Shown: positions 1 to 6,611, counted from the first letter of the stretch. The stretch is DNA of 6,899 nucleotides from Thermoanaerobaculales bacterium (GCA_029932545.1 JAOZPW010000096.1:1-6899); one strand, 5' to 3'. Numbers and translations: made by a program. Notes: generated by a model from the sequence alone, not told the origin.

Positions 1-287
1 CCAGGACCGCGGACTCATGACTCTCGCCAAATTGCTCTTGTTGTCGCCGTGCCTCTGGCCTGGGATTATCGACTGTCGATTCTTCTTGCGGTGGTCATAT
101 TGGCGTCCGTTGGCTGCCACATGTCGGCCCGTACCGCTATTACTCCGTGGTGTACCGCCAGGTCATTCACGACACTTGCGGTCCTAAAGTACGTCAACAC
201 TCGACAAGCTTGAGATCAGTCCTCGTAAAATCCTCACCGACGCACAGCAGGGGCTGATCAGCGACCTCATATTCTCTATTTTTACCT
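1..287. other. Left-edge region with no recognisable gene
   Basis: I see no supportable gene here. The plus-strand first frame stays open from the edge to a TGA at 211-213 (70 codons) and includes a hydrophobic stretch around codons 12-37. It could be the tail of a membrane protein cut by the window edge, but the second frame is open almost as far, so this is weak evidence. A perfect 10-bp palindrome, GCTGATCAGC, sits at 253-262, 25 bp beyond the cstA stop codon. It has no T-tract on the minus strand, so it is not a convincing terminator for cstA. Confidence 0.4.
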
Positions 288-1826
288 TCAACAGGCTACG
301 TGATCACCCTTACGCTCAGCCTCGGTGGGCACAGCCGGCACCACGGGCTCGTCCTTTTCAGGTTCGAGGCGGGGCCGAACGACCAGGAAGGCAGTGAGCG
401 CACCTGCGCCCATCAGCAGGCCCAGTCCGACCCCAAGGCGGTAGGAGAGGCCGAAACCGTAGTCCTCCACGAGGATGTAGGTGGTGGTGACTACGGTCAT
501 GAACACCGCCGGCGGCACGGCGAGCCACCAACTGCTCCGTCTGCGCGCGAGAAATACCGCACCCGCCCACAGGGTCACCGCAGCCAGGGTCTGATTGGCC
601 CACCCGAAGTAGCGCCAAATGACAGTGAAATTGACAAAATTGAGGGCTATGGCGATAGCGAACATCGGTAGAGCAATCAGGTAGCGGTTGCGTACCCGGC
701 GCTGTGACAGGCCCAGATAGTCGGCTGCTATCAGCCGTGCGACCCGGAAGGCCGTATCCCCGGAGGTGATCGGCAGAACCACGACCCCGAGCAGGGCAAG
801 CACACCGCCGAAGGTCCCCATTGTCGTCACGCAAACGTCATGCACGACCTGGCCGGGGCCACCCGAGGCAAGAGCCGCAGACAGCGCCTCGGGCCCGGCG
901 TAAAAGCCCTGGGCCGCCGAGGCCCACACCAGCGCGATGAACCCTTCGGCGATCATGGCTCCGTAAAACACCGGACGCATCGATCGTTCGTTTTTCAGGC
1001 ACCGCGCCATCAATGGACTCTGAGTAGCGTGGAAACCGCTGACGGCGCCGCAGCTGACGGTGATGAAGATGATCGGCCAGGTTGCCAAGCCCCCGGGGTG
1101 AAGATTTGCCAGGGTGAACTCGGGCAGAGGCAACTGACCCCTGAGGATGGCCAGGCTCAAGCCCCCAACCATCACCAGCAGCGCCACCGCCAGGATCGGG
1201 TAGAGGCGACCGATGATGGTGTTGATAGGCAGTAACGTCGCCACGACGTAGTAGGCAAAGATGCCCACCATCACCACCCAGAGCCACATCGGATGACCGG
1301 CAAAGGTCGAAGCCAGCCACGCAGCCCCACCGGGCCCGAACCACCCACCGACGGTTTCGGCCGGTAGCAGTTGCACAATCAGCATCGCCGGTCCTTTGAC
1401 GAAGACCGTACCCACCAGGATCATCAATCCCAGGATGAAAGCTGTGGCGACGTGGCGAGCACCCGACCCGAGGTAGTGCCCGATAAGGTCCGGCAGACCG
1501 GCCCCGTTGTTGCGAATCGACATGACGCCGGACAGGAAATCGTGGATCGCGCCGCCCAGAACCGCCCCAAAAACTACCCACAAGAAAACCTGCGGGCCCC
1601 ACAGAGCGCCCATGATCGGTCCAAATACCGGTCCCAATCCGGCGATATTCAGGAGCTGAATGAGGTAAACCCGCCAAGTAGGCATAGCGACGAAATCCAG
1701 ACCGTCGGCCAGAGCGATCGCCGGAGTGACCCGGTTGGGGTCGGGCCGCACCGCTCTCTCCGCCACACGGCCGTACACTGTGTAGCCCAGAACCAGCAGC
1801 ACACAACCGGCAAGAAACACAGTCAT
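288..1826 (-). CDS. cstA: CstA-family carbon starvation / peptide-pyruvate transporter
   Basis: This is a 512-residue polytopic inner-membrane protein of the CstA family. Characterised enterobacterial members (CstA, BtsT) take up peptides and/or pyruvate when carbon is scarce. Family signatures in order are NIAGLGPVFGPIMGALWGP (60-78), GGAIHDFLSGVMSIRNNGAG (91-110), CGAVSGFHATQSPLMA (259-274), PITSGDTAFR (352-361) and RYFGWANQTLA (405-415), with roughly a dozen or more hydrophobic segments between them. It is shorter than E. coli CstA (about 700 residues) and resembles the compact family group. The charged C-terminus (about 486-512) is likely cytoplasmic. The ATG at 1824-1826 was chosen because GGAGG (minus strand of 1835-1839) lies 8 nt upstream and a membrane segment follows at once. 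The frame stays open 60 codons further upstream, but that part is hydrophilic, not family-like, and covers the divergent promoter region. The exact substrate cannot be read from sequence. Confidence 0.95.
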   Translation of the reverse strand: MTVFLAGCVLLVLGYTVYGRVAERAVRPDPNRVTPAIALADGLDFVAMPTWRVYLIQLLNIAGLGPVFGPIMGALWGPQVFLWVVFGAVLGGAIHDFLSGVMSIRNNGAGLPDLIGHYLGSGARHVATAFILGLMILVGTVFVKGPAMLIVQLLPAETVGGWFGPGGAAWLASTFAGHPMWLWVVMVGIFAYYVVATLLPINTIIGRLYPILAVALLVMVGGLSLAILRGQLPLPEFTLANLHPGGLATWPIIFITVSCGAVSGFHATQSPLMARCLKNERSMRPVFYGAMIAEGFIALVWASAAQGFYAGPEALSAALASGGPGQVVHDVCVTTMGTFGGVLALLGVVVLPITSGDTAFRVARLIAADYLGLSQRRVRNRYLIALPMFAIAIALNFVNFTVIWRYFGWANQTLAAVTLWAGAVFLARRRSSWWLAVPPAVFMTVVTTTYILVEDYGFGLSYRLGVGLGLLMGAGALTAFLVVRPRLEPEKDEPVVPAVPTEAERKGDHVAC

Positions 1827-1892
1827 CAGGCGGACCTCCACGGTGAGTCTACGACGGCTGAGAATCCGTTTCAAACAACCATATCGATTTTC

Positions 1893-1901
1893 TGTTATAC
1901 T
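1893..1901 (+). promoter_or_regulatory. Candidate extended -10 promoter of the helicase gene
   Basis: TG-T-TATACT matches an extended -10 element (TGnTATAAT with one mismatch), about 105 bp before the helicase start. This predicts transcription starting near 1908 and a leader of roughly 100 nt. No good TTGACA box is seen at 17 bp; TTCAAA at 1870-1875 is the nearest, with a 20-bp gap, which is tolerable only for an extended -10. The minus-strand reading of the same site gives TATAAC, so it could also serve cstA. It is a prediction from motif alone. Confidence 0.4.
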
Positions 1902-1936
1902 CTCGTTCTTCGCGGGCGTGTGGCCCTGTCGTGAGT

Positions 1937-1974
1937 TCACACCAGCAGCCCTCTTGTTAACCGACTCGGTGTGA
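1937..1974 (+). promoter_or_regulatory. Possible stem-loop in the helicase mRNA leader
   Basis: TCACACC (1937-1943) and GGTGTGA (1968-1974) form a perfect 7-bp stem enclosing a 24-nt loop that contains the palindrome GTTAAC. If transcription starts near 1908, this lies in the 5' leader, about 30 nt before the start codon. RNA helicase genes such as cold-shock deaD often have structured leaders, so a regulatory role is conceivable. No T-tract follows, so it is not a terminator. A 7-bp stem with a long loop can arise by chance. Confidence 0.25.
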
Positions 1975-2005
1975 CCGCCCACGACCAACACCACTGGAAA
2001 AACCA

Positions 2006-3670
2006 ATGAATGAAACGACCTTTGCGGATGTTCCCGCAGGCCTTGGCCCCGTCCTCGCGGATCGCGGCTTCACCGAACTGACCCCAATCCAGATAGAAAT
2101 CCTCAATCCCGACCTTGCCGGCCGCGACCTGCGCATCTCGTCGCAGACCGGTTCCGGTAAGACCGTGGCCTTAGGCCTCGTTGTGGCAGAAGAAGTTGCT
2201 GCCGCGGTGAACCTGGACAATCACGGCCCCAATCGGGCTCGCCCCTCCGTAGTCCTGGTCGCCCCCACCCGGGAGCTGGCCGTGCAACTGGCCGAGGAAT
2301 TGACCTGGCTGTTCAAGCCCCTCGGCGCCACCGTGATATCACTGACGGGAGGAACCTCCCTCGGGCTCGATTTCCAGCAACTCAAGCGCAACCCGCAAAT
2401 CCTCGTCGGCACACCCGGACGGATGCGCGATCACCTCGAACGTGGCAGCCTGCTGCTCGACCGAGTCAGCGTGGTTGCCCTCGACGAAGCCGACGAAATG
2501 TTGGCCATGGGCTTTGAGGAAGAGGTTGCGGCTATCCTCGAGGCGACACCGAAAGACCGCCGTACCCACCTGGTGTCGGCCACCTTCCCCCCGTCGGTTC
2601 GGTCGGTTGCGGCACGCCACCAGCACGACGCCGTAATGGTTGCCGGAACCGCACCCGGCGAATCCAACTCCGATATCGAGTTCAAGACGATGATCGTTGC
2701 CGAGAAGCAACGGCTCTCAGCCTTGGTCAACGTCCTCTTGATGGAACCCGAAGCAAAGACCCTGATCTTTGTTCGCACCCGACTGGATACCACCGGATTG
2801 GCGGAAGCACTTTCCGACCTCGGTTTTGCGGCGCGTCCACTGTCCGGTGATCTCAATCAACGCGAGCGTACCGCCACTCTGAACGCGTTTAGACGCGGAC
2901 AGACGCCAATTCTGGTGGCTACCGACGTCGCGGCCCGCGGACTCGACGTGCAAGACATCGCCCAGGTCATCCATGTTCACCTGCCCGACAACGCCGAGCT
3001 CTTGACCCACCGCAGCGGTCGTACCGGCCGCGCGGGACGCAAGGGTATTTGCTTGATCTTCACGCCTCCTCAAGCTGCCCGAAGGGTAGATTTCATGTTG
3101 CGTCACGCCGGTATCGAGGCCAGTCGTATTGAGGCTCCCAACAAAAAGGACATCAACCGCGCCTCTGATGAGCGACTGCTCGAGCAATTCTCTGAGGTCG
3201 ATGCCGGTGAACGCGGAGATGCTGATCGCCTCCATTCTGTAGCAGCCGAGTTGCTCCAGGGCCGTGACCCTGTTTCCGTGGTGGCCACACTTCTGGGAGA
3301 GACCGGCCACGGTGGCCCCTGCGCACCACGACATATCGAACCTGTTTCCTTCCGGGAAAATCGGAACTCCCAACACCGGCACCCACAGGGCCGACGCCCT
3401 TCAAACGGAAACTGGGCCCGATTCCAGGTCAGTTGGGGCAAGAACCACGGCGCAGATCCAGGACGCCTGCTGGCCATCGTGTGCCGCCGAGGCGGCATCA
3501 CAAGCTCGGACGTTGGTTCCATCTCCATCGGTGGACAATCCTCGATGGTCGAGGTCAACCCCAAGATCGCCCAGGCCTTCGCCCGCTCGGCAGGCCGCCA
3601 TGATCCCCGCGACCCCAGAATCAAGTTCCGCGAATGGCGTGACACCAAGCCCAAGGGTAGGCAGCGGTAA
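2006..3670 (+). CDS. DEAD-box ATP-dependent RNA helicase with DbpA-type RNA-binding tail
   Basis: This 554-residue DEAD-box protein is expected to unwind RNA duplexes with ATP, for example in ribosome assembly, mRNA decay or cold adaptation. The two RecA-like domains are complete. Visible motifs are the Q motif GFTELTPIQ (21-29), Walker A SSQTGSGKT (45-53), PTRELAVQ (87-94), TPGR (136-139), DEAD (160-163), SAT (191-193), LIFVRT (253-258), ATDVAARGLD (305-314) and HRSGRTGRAG (335-344). A polar linker (about 430-470) leads to a DbpA/CsdA-type RRM-like domain (about 471-545), recognised by VSWGKNHGADPGRLLAIV, the GGI turn and SSMVEV. This arrangement fits the DeaD/CsdA-DbpA group. The length lies between E. 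coli DbpA (about 457) and DeaD (about 629), so I give no symbol. The ATG at 2006 matches the family start just before the Q motif, although the Shine-Dalgarno site is weak (GGA only). It is divergent from cstA and appears monocistronic. No terminator is seen after 3670. Confidence 0.97.
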   Translation: MNETTFADVPAGLGPVLADRGFTELTPIQIEILNPDLAGRDLRISSQTGSGKTVALGLVVAEEVAAAVNLDNHGPNRARPSVVLVAPTRELAVQLAEELTWLFKPLGATVISLTGGTSLGLDFQQLKRNPQILVGTPGRMRDHLERGSLLLDRVSVVALDEADEMLAMGFEEEVAAILEATPKDRRTHLVSATFPPSVRSVAARHQHDAVMVAGTAPGESNSDIEFKTMIVAEKQRLSALVNVLLMEPEAKTLIFVRTRLDTTGLAEALSDLGFAARPLSGDLNQRERTATLNAFRRGQTPILVATDVAARGLDVQDIAQVIHVHLPDNAELLTHRSGRTGRAGRKGICLIFTPPQAARRVDFMLRHAGIEASRIEAPNKKDINRASDERLLEQFSEVDAGERGDADRLHSVAAELLQGRDPVSVVATLLGETGHGGPCAPRHIEPVSFRENRNSQHRHPQGRRPSNGNWARFQVSWGKNHGADPGRLLAIVCRRGGITSSDVGSISIGGQSSMVEVNPKIAQAFARSAGRHDPRDPRIKFREWRDTKPKGRQR

Positions 3671-3762
3671 GGCTGAGGCTGAGAACACAGCTTTGCGGAC
3701 GTTGAGGTTGGTTGAGTCTTCATGCGTCTGCCGATCAACGGCGAGGACCACTCAATTCAGGT

Positions 3763-3768
3763 TATAGT
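3763..3768 (+). promoter_or_regulatory. Candidate -10 box (TATAGT) upstream of the lipoprotein gene
   Basis: TATAGT lies 55 bp before the GTG start, inside the 153-bp gap after the helicase. The surrounding bases (3761-3783) match the helicase promoter region (1894-1916) at 18 of 23 positions, which supports a shared promoter type. No clear -35 box is present at 16-18 bp, so the assignment is tentative. Confidence 0.3.
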
Positions 3769-3812
3769 CTTGTTCATCGGGGCTGAGAAGACCTGTTGGC
3801 AGGTGTTCTGTC

Positions 3813-3818
3813 GGAGGA
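3813..3818 (+). promoter_or_regulatory. Ribosome binding site that sets the GTG start
   Basis: GGAGGA is a near-ideal Shine-Dalgarno sequence, separated by 5 nt from the GTG at 3824. It decides the start in favour of this GTG over the in-frame ATG at 3722, which has no ribosome site and lies upstream of the likely -10 box. Confidence 0.75.
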
Positions 3819-3823
3819 TCCAG

Positions 3824-4660
3824 GTGAGCAGCGTTTTTGTGATTGACCTTTCAAACAGAGTGCACACGATCCTTGTTGCGACAGCCTTGGCTGCCGTGTC
3901 AATGCTGAGCCTCGGTTGTATCAGTCAGAATCTGCCGACTGAGGATGTGGCGGTGGAACCACGAACGAAGTCTGTCGTCGTGCCGGAAAATGCTCAGGCA
4001 TCTGCCTCTCCTCGAAGCAACTCCGATCACACCGTTGGCATTTTGCGTCCCGATCCAGAGGACATGGAGCGTGTGTATCAACTCGTAGTGATCCAACCGG
4101 CGGACTCTGACGGATCGATGACCACCGGCGAACGAGAGGCGGCTCATCGTCAGCATCTCGTGCGGCTGCATGGAGCGACACTTGCGGTCACCACTGGGAA
4201 GATTGACGACGGTCGTCGTTTTATGATCCTTCCCGCCGATAACCTGGCCCTGTTGAGTGAACGCCTCCAGGATGACCCATACTTCGGGGATCCTCCACGG
4301 TTCCGGACCGCAGTTTTTCGTTTCACCGTCGGAGATCTGTGCGGCGAATTGCCGGCCGAAAGCGAACGCGAGCTTCAGTTGGTATGGTTCGCACGCGACC
4401 TTGACGTTCTGAGGCGCGGCGGTGAACAGGCTCCGGCGCCCTTTGGGCCCGAACTGCGATTGCAGGAGAATGTGGCGGCTGCGGGCGCCTGGGGTTTCGG
4501 TCACGAGGGAGTTGTATTCCTCGATGCCGGTTCGGTCAATGGCGCTGAAAAATTGCTGTCCTCGTGGCCGATTGATATTCACGATCAGTGGTCCCATGAG
4601 GTATACGGTGTGAGGGTGCGGAGCAACAGTTTCTGCCTCAGAAGCCCGCCGGGAAGCTGA
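3824..4660 (+). CDS. Predicted lipoprotein with YCII-like domain and probable second diverged copy
   Basis: This 278-residue predicted lipoprotein starts at GTG 3824. Residues 14-31 are hydrophobic and end in the lipobox-like SLGC with Cys32, so export, lipidation and membrane anchoring are expected. The lipobox is imperfect: Leu is at -2 and Ser at -3. After a low-complexity linker (33-75), residues 84-168 resemble the YCII family (dimeric alpha/beta-barrel fold). They show YQLVVIQ, an acidic helix with EREAAHRQHLVRL, GKIDDGRRFMIL, a helix and DDPYF. Residues 184-268 repeat the same order in weaker form: LQLVWFA, ENVAAAGAWGFG, GVVFLDAGS, AEKLLSSWP and YGVRVRS. Each half is followed by a Cys at a matching place (173, 271). 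Known YCII proteins are mostly cytoplasmic and of unclear function, so an exported one is unusual. The YCII match is from pattern recognition and needs a profile search; no enzymatic role is claimed. Confidence 0.8.
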   Translation: MSSVFVIDLSNRVHTILVATALAAVSMLSLGCISQNLPTEDVAVEPRTKSVVVPENAQASASPRSNSDHTVGILRPDPEDMERVYQLVVIQPADSDGSMTTGEREAAHRQHLVRLHGATLAVTTGKIDDGRRFMILPADNLALLSERLQDDPYFGDPPRFRTAVFRFTVGDLCGELPAESERELQLVWFARDLDVLRRGGEQAPAPFGPELRLQENVAAAGAWGFGHEGVVFLDAGSVNGAEKLLSSWPIDIHDQWSHEVYGVRVRSNSFCLRSPPGS

Positions 4661-4669
4661 TTCATATGG

Positions 4670-4696
4670 GTTATACTCATCCCCGAGACGCCGGGG
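4670..4696 (+). other. GTTATACTC motif followed by a GC hairpin
   Basis: Ten bases after the lipoprotein stop, GTTATACTC (4670-4678) exactly repeats the helicase promoter core (1894-1902). It is followed by CCCCG-6 nt-CGGGG (4681-4696), a 5-bp hairpin. No T-run follows the hairpin on the plus strand, so it is a poor intrinsic terminator. If the motif is a real -10 box, transcription would enter the convergent operon antisense. Both readings are unproven. Confidence 0.25.
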
Positions 4697-4711
4697 TGGT
4701 GGGGTGCTCTG

Positions 4712-4751
4712 AAAAAAAGAGGGCCCCAGGTGCGTTCACACCGGAGCCCTC
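4712..4751 (-). terminator. Rho-independent terminator of the three-gene secreted operon
   Basis: Read on the minus strand, GAGGGC (4751-4746) pairs with GCCCTC (4724-4719). The stem extends inward through CCGGTG against CACC-T-GG with one bulge, closing a 6-nt loop, and is followed directly by seven T residues (4718-4712). It starts 20 nt after the last stop codon of the operon. On the plus strand no T-run follows, so it should act in one direction only. Confidence 0.9.
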
Positions 4752-4771
4752 GTGATCTACTTGCTTGTTGA

Positions 4772-5356
4772 CTACGGCTCGTCGTAGTACACCCTGGCGT
4801 TGTAGAGTTTGAAGTCGTCGTACACACATGTGGTCACGAAGTAGGCGAATTGCCACGCGACAAGGGGTTCGGTTATTGTCCCGCTGTTCAAGGAGTCGAT
4901 GCCGCTGTCCGCTCCAGAGCTGGTGACGGATGCCATAATTTCTGCGTACCCGGTGTCCTTGTTCACCCGCCGCAGGAAGACCGTCATGTCAAGGCCGGCA
5001 TTGTTATCCGTTACATTAGCGTAGAACCAACTAATCGTGGCGCCCGTGGGTACGTTGAGCGGAGCATACATGCACGTCGAAGATCCGTCTCCGTCGCCGG
5101 CGATATAACCATAGTTGAAAAAGAAATTGTGGGAGTCCGCATCGCCGCCATCAGAGTGGAAGGCAGCAGCGGGAACCACCATTGGTGAAGAGTAGGCGCG
5201 TTGGTTTCGCTCGTGGTCGGGCGTCACCTCGATTGAGTCGTCGTTGATCGGTGGAATATCATTGGGGTTCCAAGCCCAGGCCCCAGCCGCCACCCCAATA
5301 ACGAGGGCCACGAGAAGCGACAGGCGTACAATGCATCTTGCAGATTTTCTCATCAT
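4772..5356 (-). CDS. Secreted protein of unknown function, paralogue C (third in operon)
   Basis: I do not recognise a named family. The protein has 194 residues with a Sec signal peptide (basic N-terminus, hydrophobic 9-27, likely cleavage after AWA at 28). The mature part is rich in aromatic and beta-forming residues. It shares with its two upstream neighbours the pattern FFFN (78-81), TCMYAPLNVPTGATI (94-108), TDNN (116-119), a ...VFLRRV strand (126-131), SVTSSG (143-148), YFVTTC (172-177) and ARVYY (187-191), where it nearly ends. Cys95 and Cys177 match the cysteine pair of the paralogues and could form a disulfide after export. The start was taken at 5356 because AAGGA lies 6 nt upstream; ATG 5353 is equally possible, and the frame stays open further upstream only through the preceding gene. 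It lies 28 bp after the preceding gene, and a strong terminator follows the stop. A secreted or surface binding role is only a guess. Confidence 0.88.
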   Translation of the reverse strand: MMRKSARCIVRLSLLVALVIGVAAGAWAWNPNDIPPINDDSIEVTPDHERNQRAYSSPMVVPAAAFHSDGGDADSHNFFFNYGYIAGDGDGSSTCMYAPLNVPTGATISWFYANVTDNNAGLDMTVFLRRVNKDTGYAEIMASVTSSGADSGIDSLNSGTITEPLVAWQFAYFVTTCVYDDFKLYNARVYYDEP

Positions 5357-5384
5357 TGCTTTTCCTTTCATCATCGCTGTAGCC

Positions 5385-6008
5385 TTATGGCGCACTGGAA
5401 GACCAGACGCTGTAGTTCCCAGATTCAAAGCCGTCGGAGAATATATGCTCAGGGTGGTGCCAGAGCCGCGCGCTGTAGATGCCCTGTGCATCGTTACCAA
5501 GGCAGGTGGCTACATAATATGAATAAAACAAATGGTCGATATCCCGATACTCAACGGGAATGTCCCGTTCCCCTATCGATTGGGGACCGCTGCTCTCTTC
5601 AGTGGTGACGACGCGCCCGATCTTCTCGACCACACCGGTGTAATTCTGAATTCGGTAGAAATCCAGCCAAACATAGTCAGCGACATCATTGTCGTAAAAG
5701 GACGCATAGAATTGGTAGAGAACACCATCGTCGGGAAGCGTTACCGGGGCCATGACGCACCCGGCATGGAGCGCGTCAGAGTCTCCTTGTATTCGTCCAC
5801 TTCCAAAGTTGAAGAAATAGACATCTGCGTCGTAAGCCCCGGCCGAATTAAATCCGGCGCCGGGAATGTTGAAGAGGCGGAAATAACCGGGATCATCCGG
5901 GAAACCGCGCTCGGAATCCAGGTCTGAAGCTGTGACCAACGGGACTGTAGCCACGGCGATGACGAATAGAAGAACGGCCCAAAAACAGAATGTGTTTGAA
6001 TATCGCAT
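5385..6008 (-). CDS. Secreted protein of unknown function with DGFESGN tail, paralogue B (middle gene)
   Basis: This 207-residue protein has a Sec signal peptide (hydrophobic 8-26, likely cleavage after TAS at 28). It shares the paralogous core: YFFNFG (64-69), GCVMAPVTLPDDG (83-95), YDNDVADY (105-112), VVTTEESSG (133-141), YYVATC (164-169) and ARLWH (180-184). Cys84 and Cys169 correspond to the cysteine pair of the other two. The core ends where the paralogues stop, but this one continues with HPEHIFSDGFESGNYSVW (185-202) and a short Ser/Pro end. Tails of the form DGFESG-x-x-x-W recur at the C-termini of many unrelated exported bacterial proteins, so this is probably a sorting or attachment signal, which I infer rather than know. 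Its ATG lies 3 bp after the stop of the upstream gene, with GGAG overlapping that gene's last codons, so translation is likely coupled. Confidence 0.9.
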   Translation of the reverse strand: MRYSNTFCFWAVLLFVIAVATVPLVTASDLDSERGFPDDPGYFRLFNIPGAGFNSAGAYDADVYFFNFGSGRIQGDSDALHAGCVMAPVTLPDDGVLYQFYASFYDNDVADYVWLDFYRIQNYTGVVEKIGRVVTTEESSGPQSIGERDIPVEYRDIDHLFYSYYVATCLGNDAQGIYSARLWHHPEHIFSDGFESGNYSVWSSSAP

Positions 6009-6011
6009 GAC

Positions 6012-6584
6012 CTACTCCGTATACCAGATGCGGGCTTGGTGTACTAAGATATTGGTACTGCTGCTACAGGTCGTCAGGTAGTAAGAATGATCCTGTGAAA
6101 CGACGTGAGCGAGGTCAAATTTAAATAGGTTTTGGAGACCGATATCGCCGGAGGAGACTACAGAAGCGACAGTCTCGACGACCCCGTCGTAATTGTCCAC
6201 ACGTTTGAGATAAATGGTAACGTTCTGGGCTGCGTCGTCGTCTGTGATCGTTACCCAGTATTCAAATATCGTTACCCCGGTCTTGAGGAACACTGGGGCC
6301 ATCATGCAGACGGTGGAGCCGTTCGATCTCCATCCACCCCTATTGAAATAATAATAAAAGCCCTCCATCAAAACGCCGTCGTTTCGCCACTCGGCGCTCG
6401 AAACGACATATGGGGATCCAAACTCCCTGCTCTCTCCTTCAGAGAGATCGCCGCTCTTCATTTCGGAGTCCGGCAGGTTCATAAACGTTTCCGCGTTTGA
6501 GTTTGCCCCTGCCACAGTTGCCCCCAGGGACATCATCATGGCCAGGGTGACGCAGTAGACAATACCTCGAAAAGCCCTCCACAT
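6012..6584 (-). CDS. Secreted protein of unknown function, paralogue A (first in operon)
   Basis: This 190-residue protein opens the operon. It has a signal peptide (basic start, hydrophobic 8-26, likely cleavage near VAGA at 24-27) and an acidic, Ser/Glu-rich segment (30-55). The paralogous core contains FYYYFN (76-81), TVCMMAPVFLKTGVTI (91-106), TDDDAAQNVTIYLKRV (114-129), SVVSSG (141-146), YYLTTC (168-173) and ARIWY (184-188), and the chain ends two residues later. Cys93 and Cys173 are the conserved pair. The start at 6584 is well supported by AAAGGAGAA (minus strand of 6591-6599) with 6-nt spacing. The frame continues 20 codons upstream, but that extension is hydrophilic, would spoil the signal peptide, and runs into the promoter. 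No catalytic motif is visible. No named family is recognised, though the core resembles small beta-sandwich modules found in exported proteins of environmental bacteria. Confidence 0.9.
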   Translation of the reverse strand: MWRAFRGIVYCVTLAMMMSLGATVAGANSNAETFMNLPDSEMKSGDLSEGESREFGSPYVVSSAEWRNDGVLMEGFYYYFNRGGWRSNGSTVCMMAPVFLKTGVTIFEYWVTITDDDAAQNVTIYLKRVDNYDGVVETVASVVSSGDIGLQNLFKFDLAHVVSQDHSYYLTTCSSSTNILVHQARIWYTE

Positions 6585-6611
6585 ATGCAATTCTCCTTTC
6601 GGCTCGAACCC

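Noticed and set aside
838..1806. 322-codon open frame on the minus strand inside cstA
   Set aside because: It is an out-of-frame shadow of GC-rich coding DNA. Its protein is Arg/Gly/Ser-rich with no motifs, while the overlapping CstA frame matches a well-known family throughout.
1827..2006. 60-codon N-terminal extension of the CstA frame
   Set aside because: The extension is hydrophilic, unlike the family, and covers the divergent promoter region. The ATG at 1826 has a GGAGG site 8 nt upstream and begins the first membrane segment.
2717..3382. 221-codon antisense open frame inside the helicase
   Set aside because: It lies opposite highly conserved helicase motifs IV-VI and has no ribosome site or recognisable domain.
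3722..3823. Upstream ATG start giving a 312-residue lipoprotein
   Set aside because: There is no ribosome site, it precedes the likely -10 box, and it would place 65 residues before the lipobox Cys. The GTG at 3824 has an excellent GGAGGA.
3899..4597. 232-codon antisense open frame across the lipoprotein gene
   Set aside because: No signal, motif or ribosome site is seen. The plus-strand frame has a signal peptide, a lipobox and a family-like domain.
4681..4696. CCCCG/CGGGG hairpin as terminator of the lipoprotein gene
   Set aside because: The stem has only 5 bp and no T-run follows on the plus strand.
5357..5500. 48-codon upstream extension of paralogue C
   Set aside because: It overlaps the end of the preceding gene and would bury the signal peptide. 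AAGGA lies correctly spaced before ATG 5356.
6342..6356. AATAATAATAA as a microsatellite or regulatory repeat
   Set aside because: It is the codon run for the Tyr-Tyr-Tyr-Phe strand of paralogue A and needs no other explanation.
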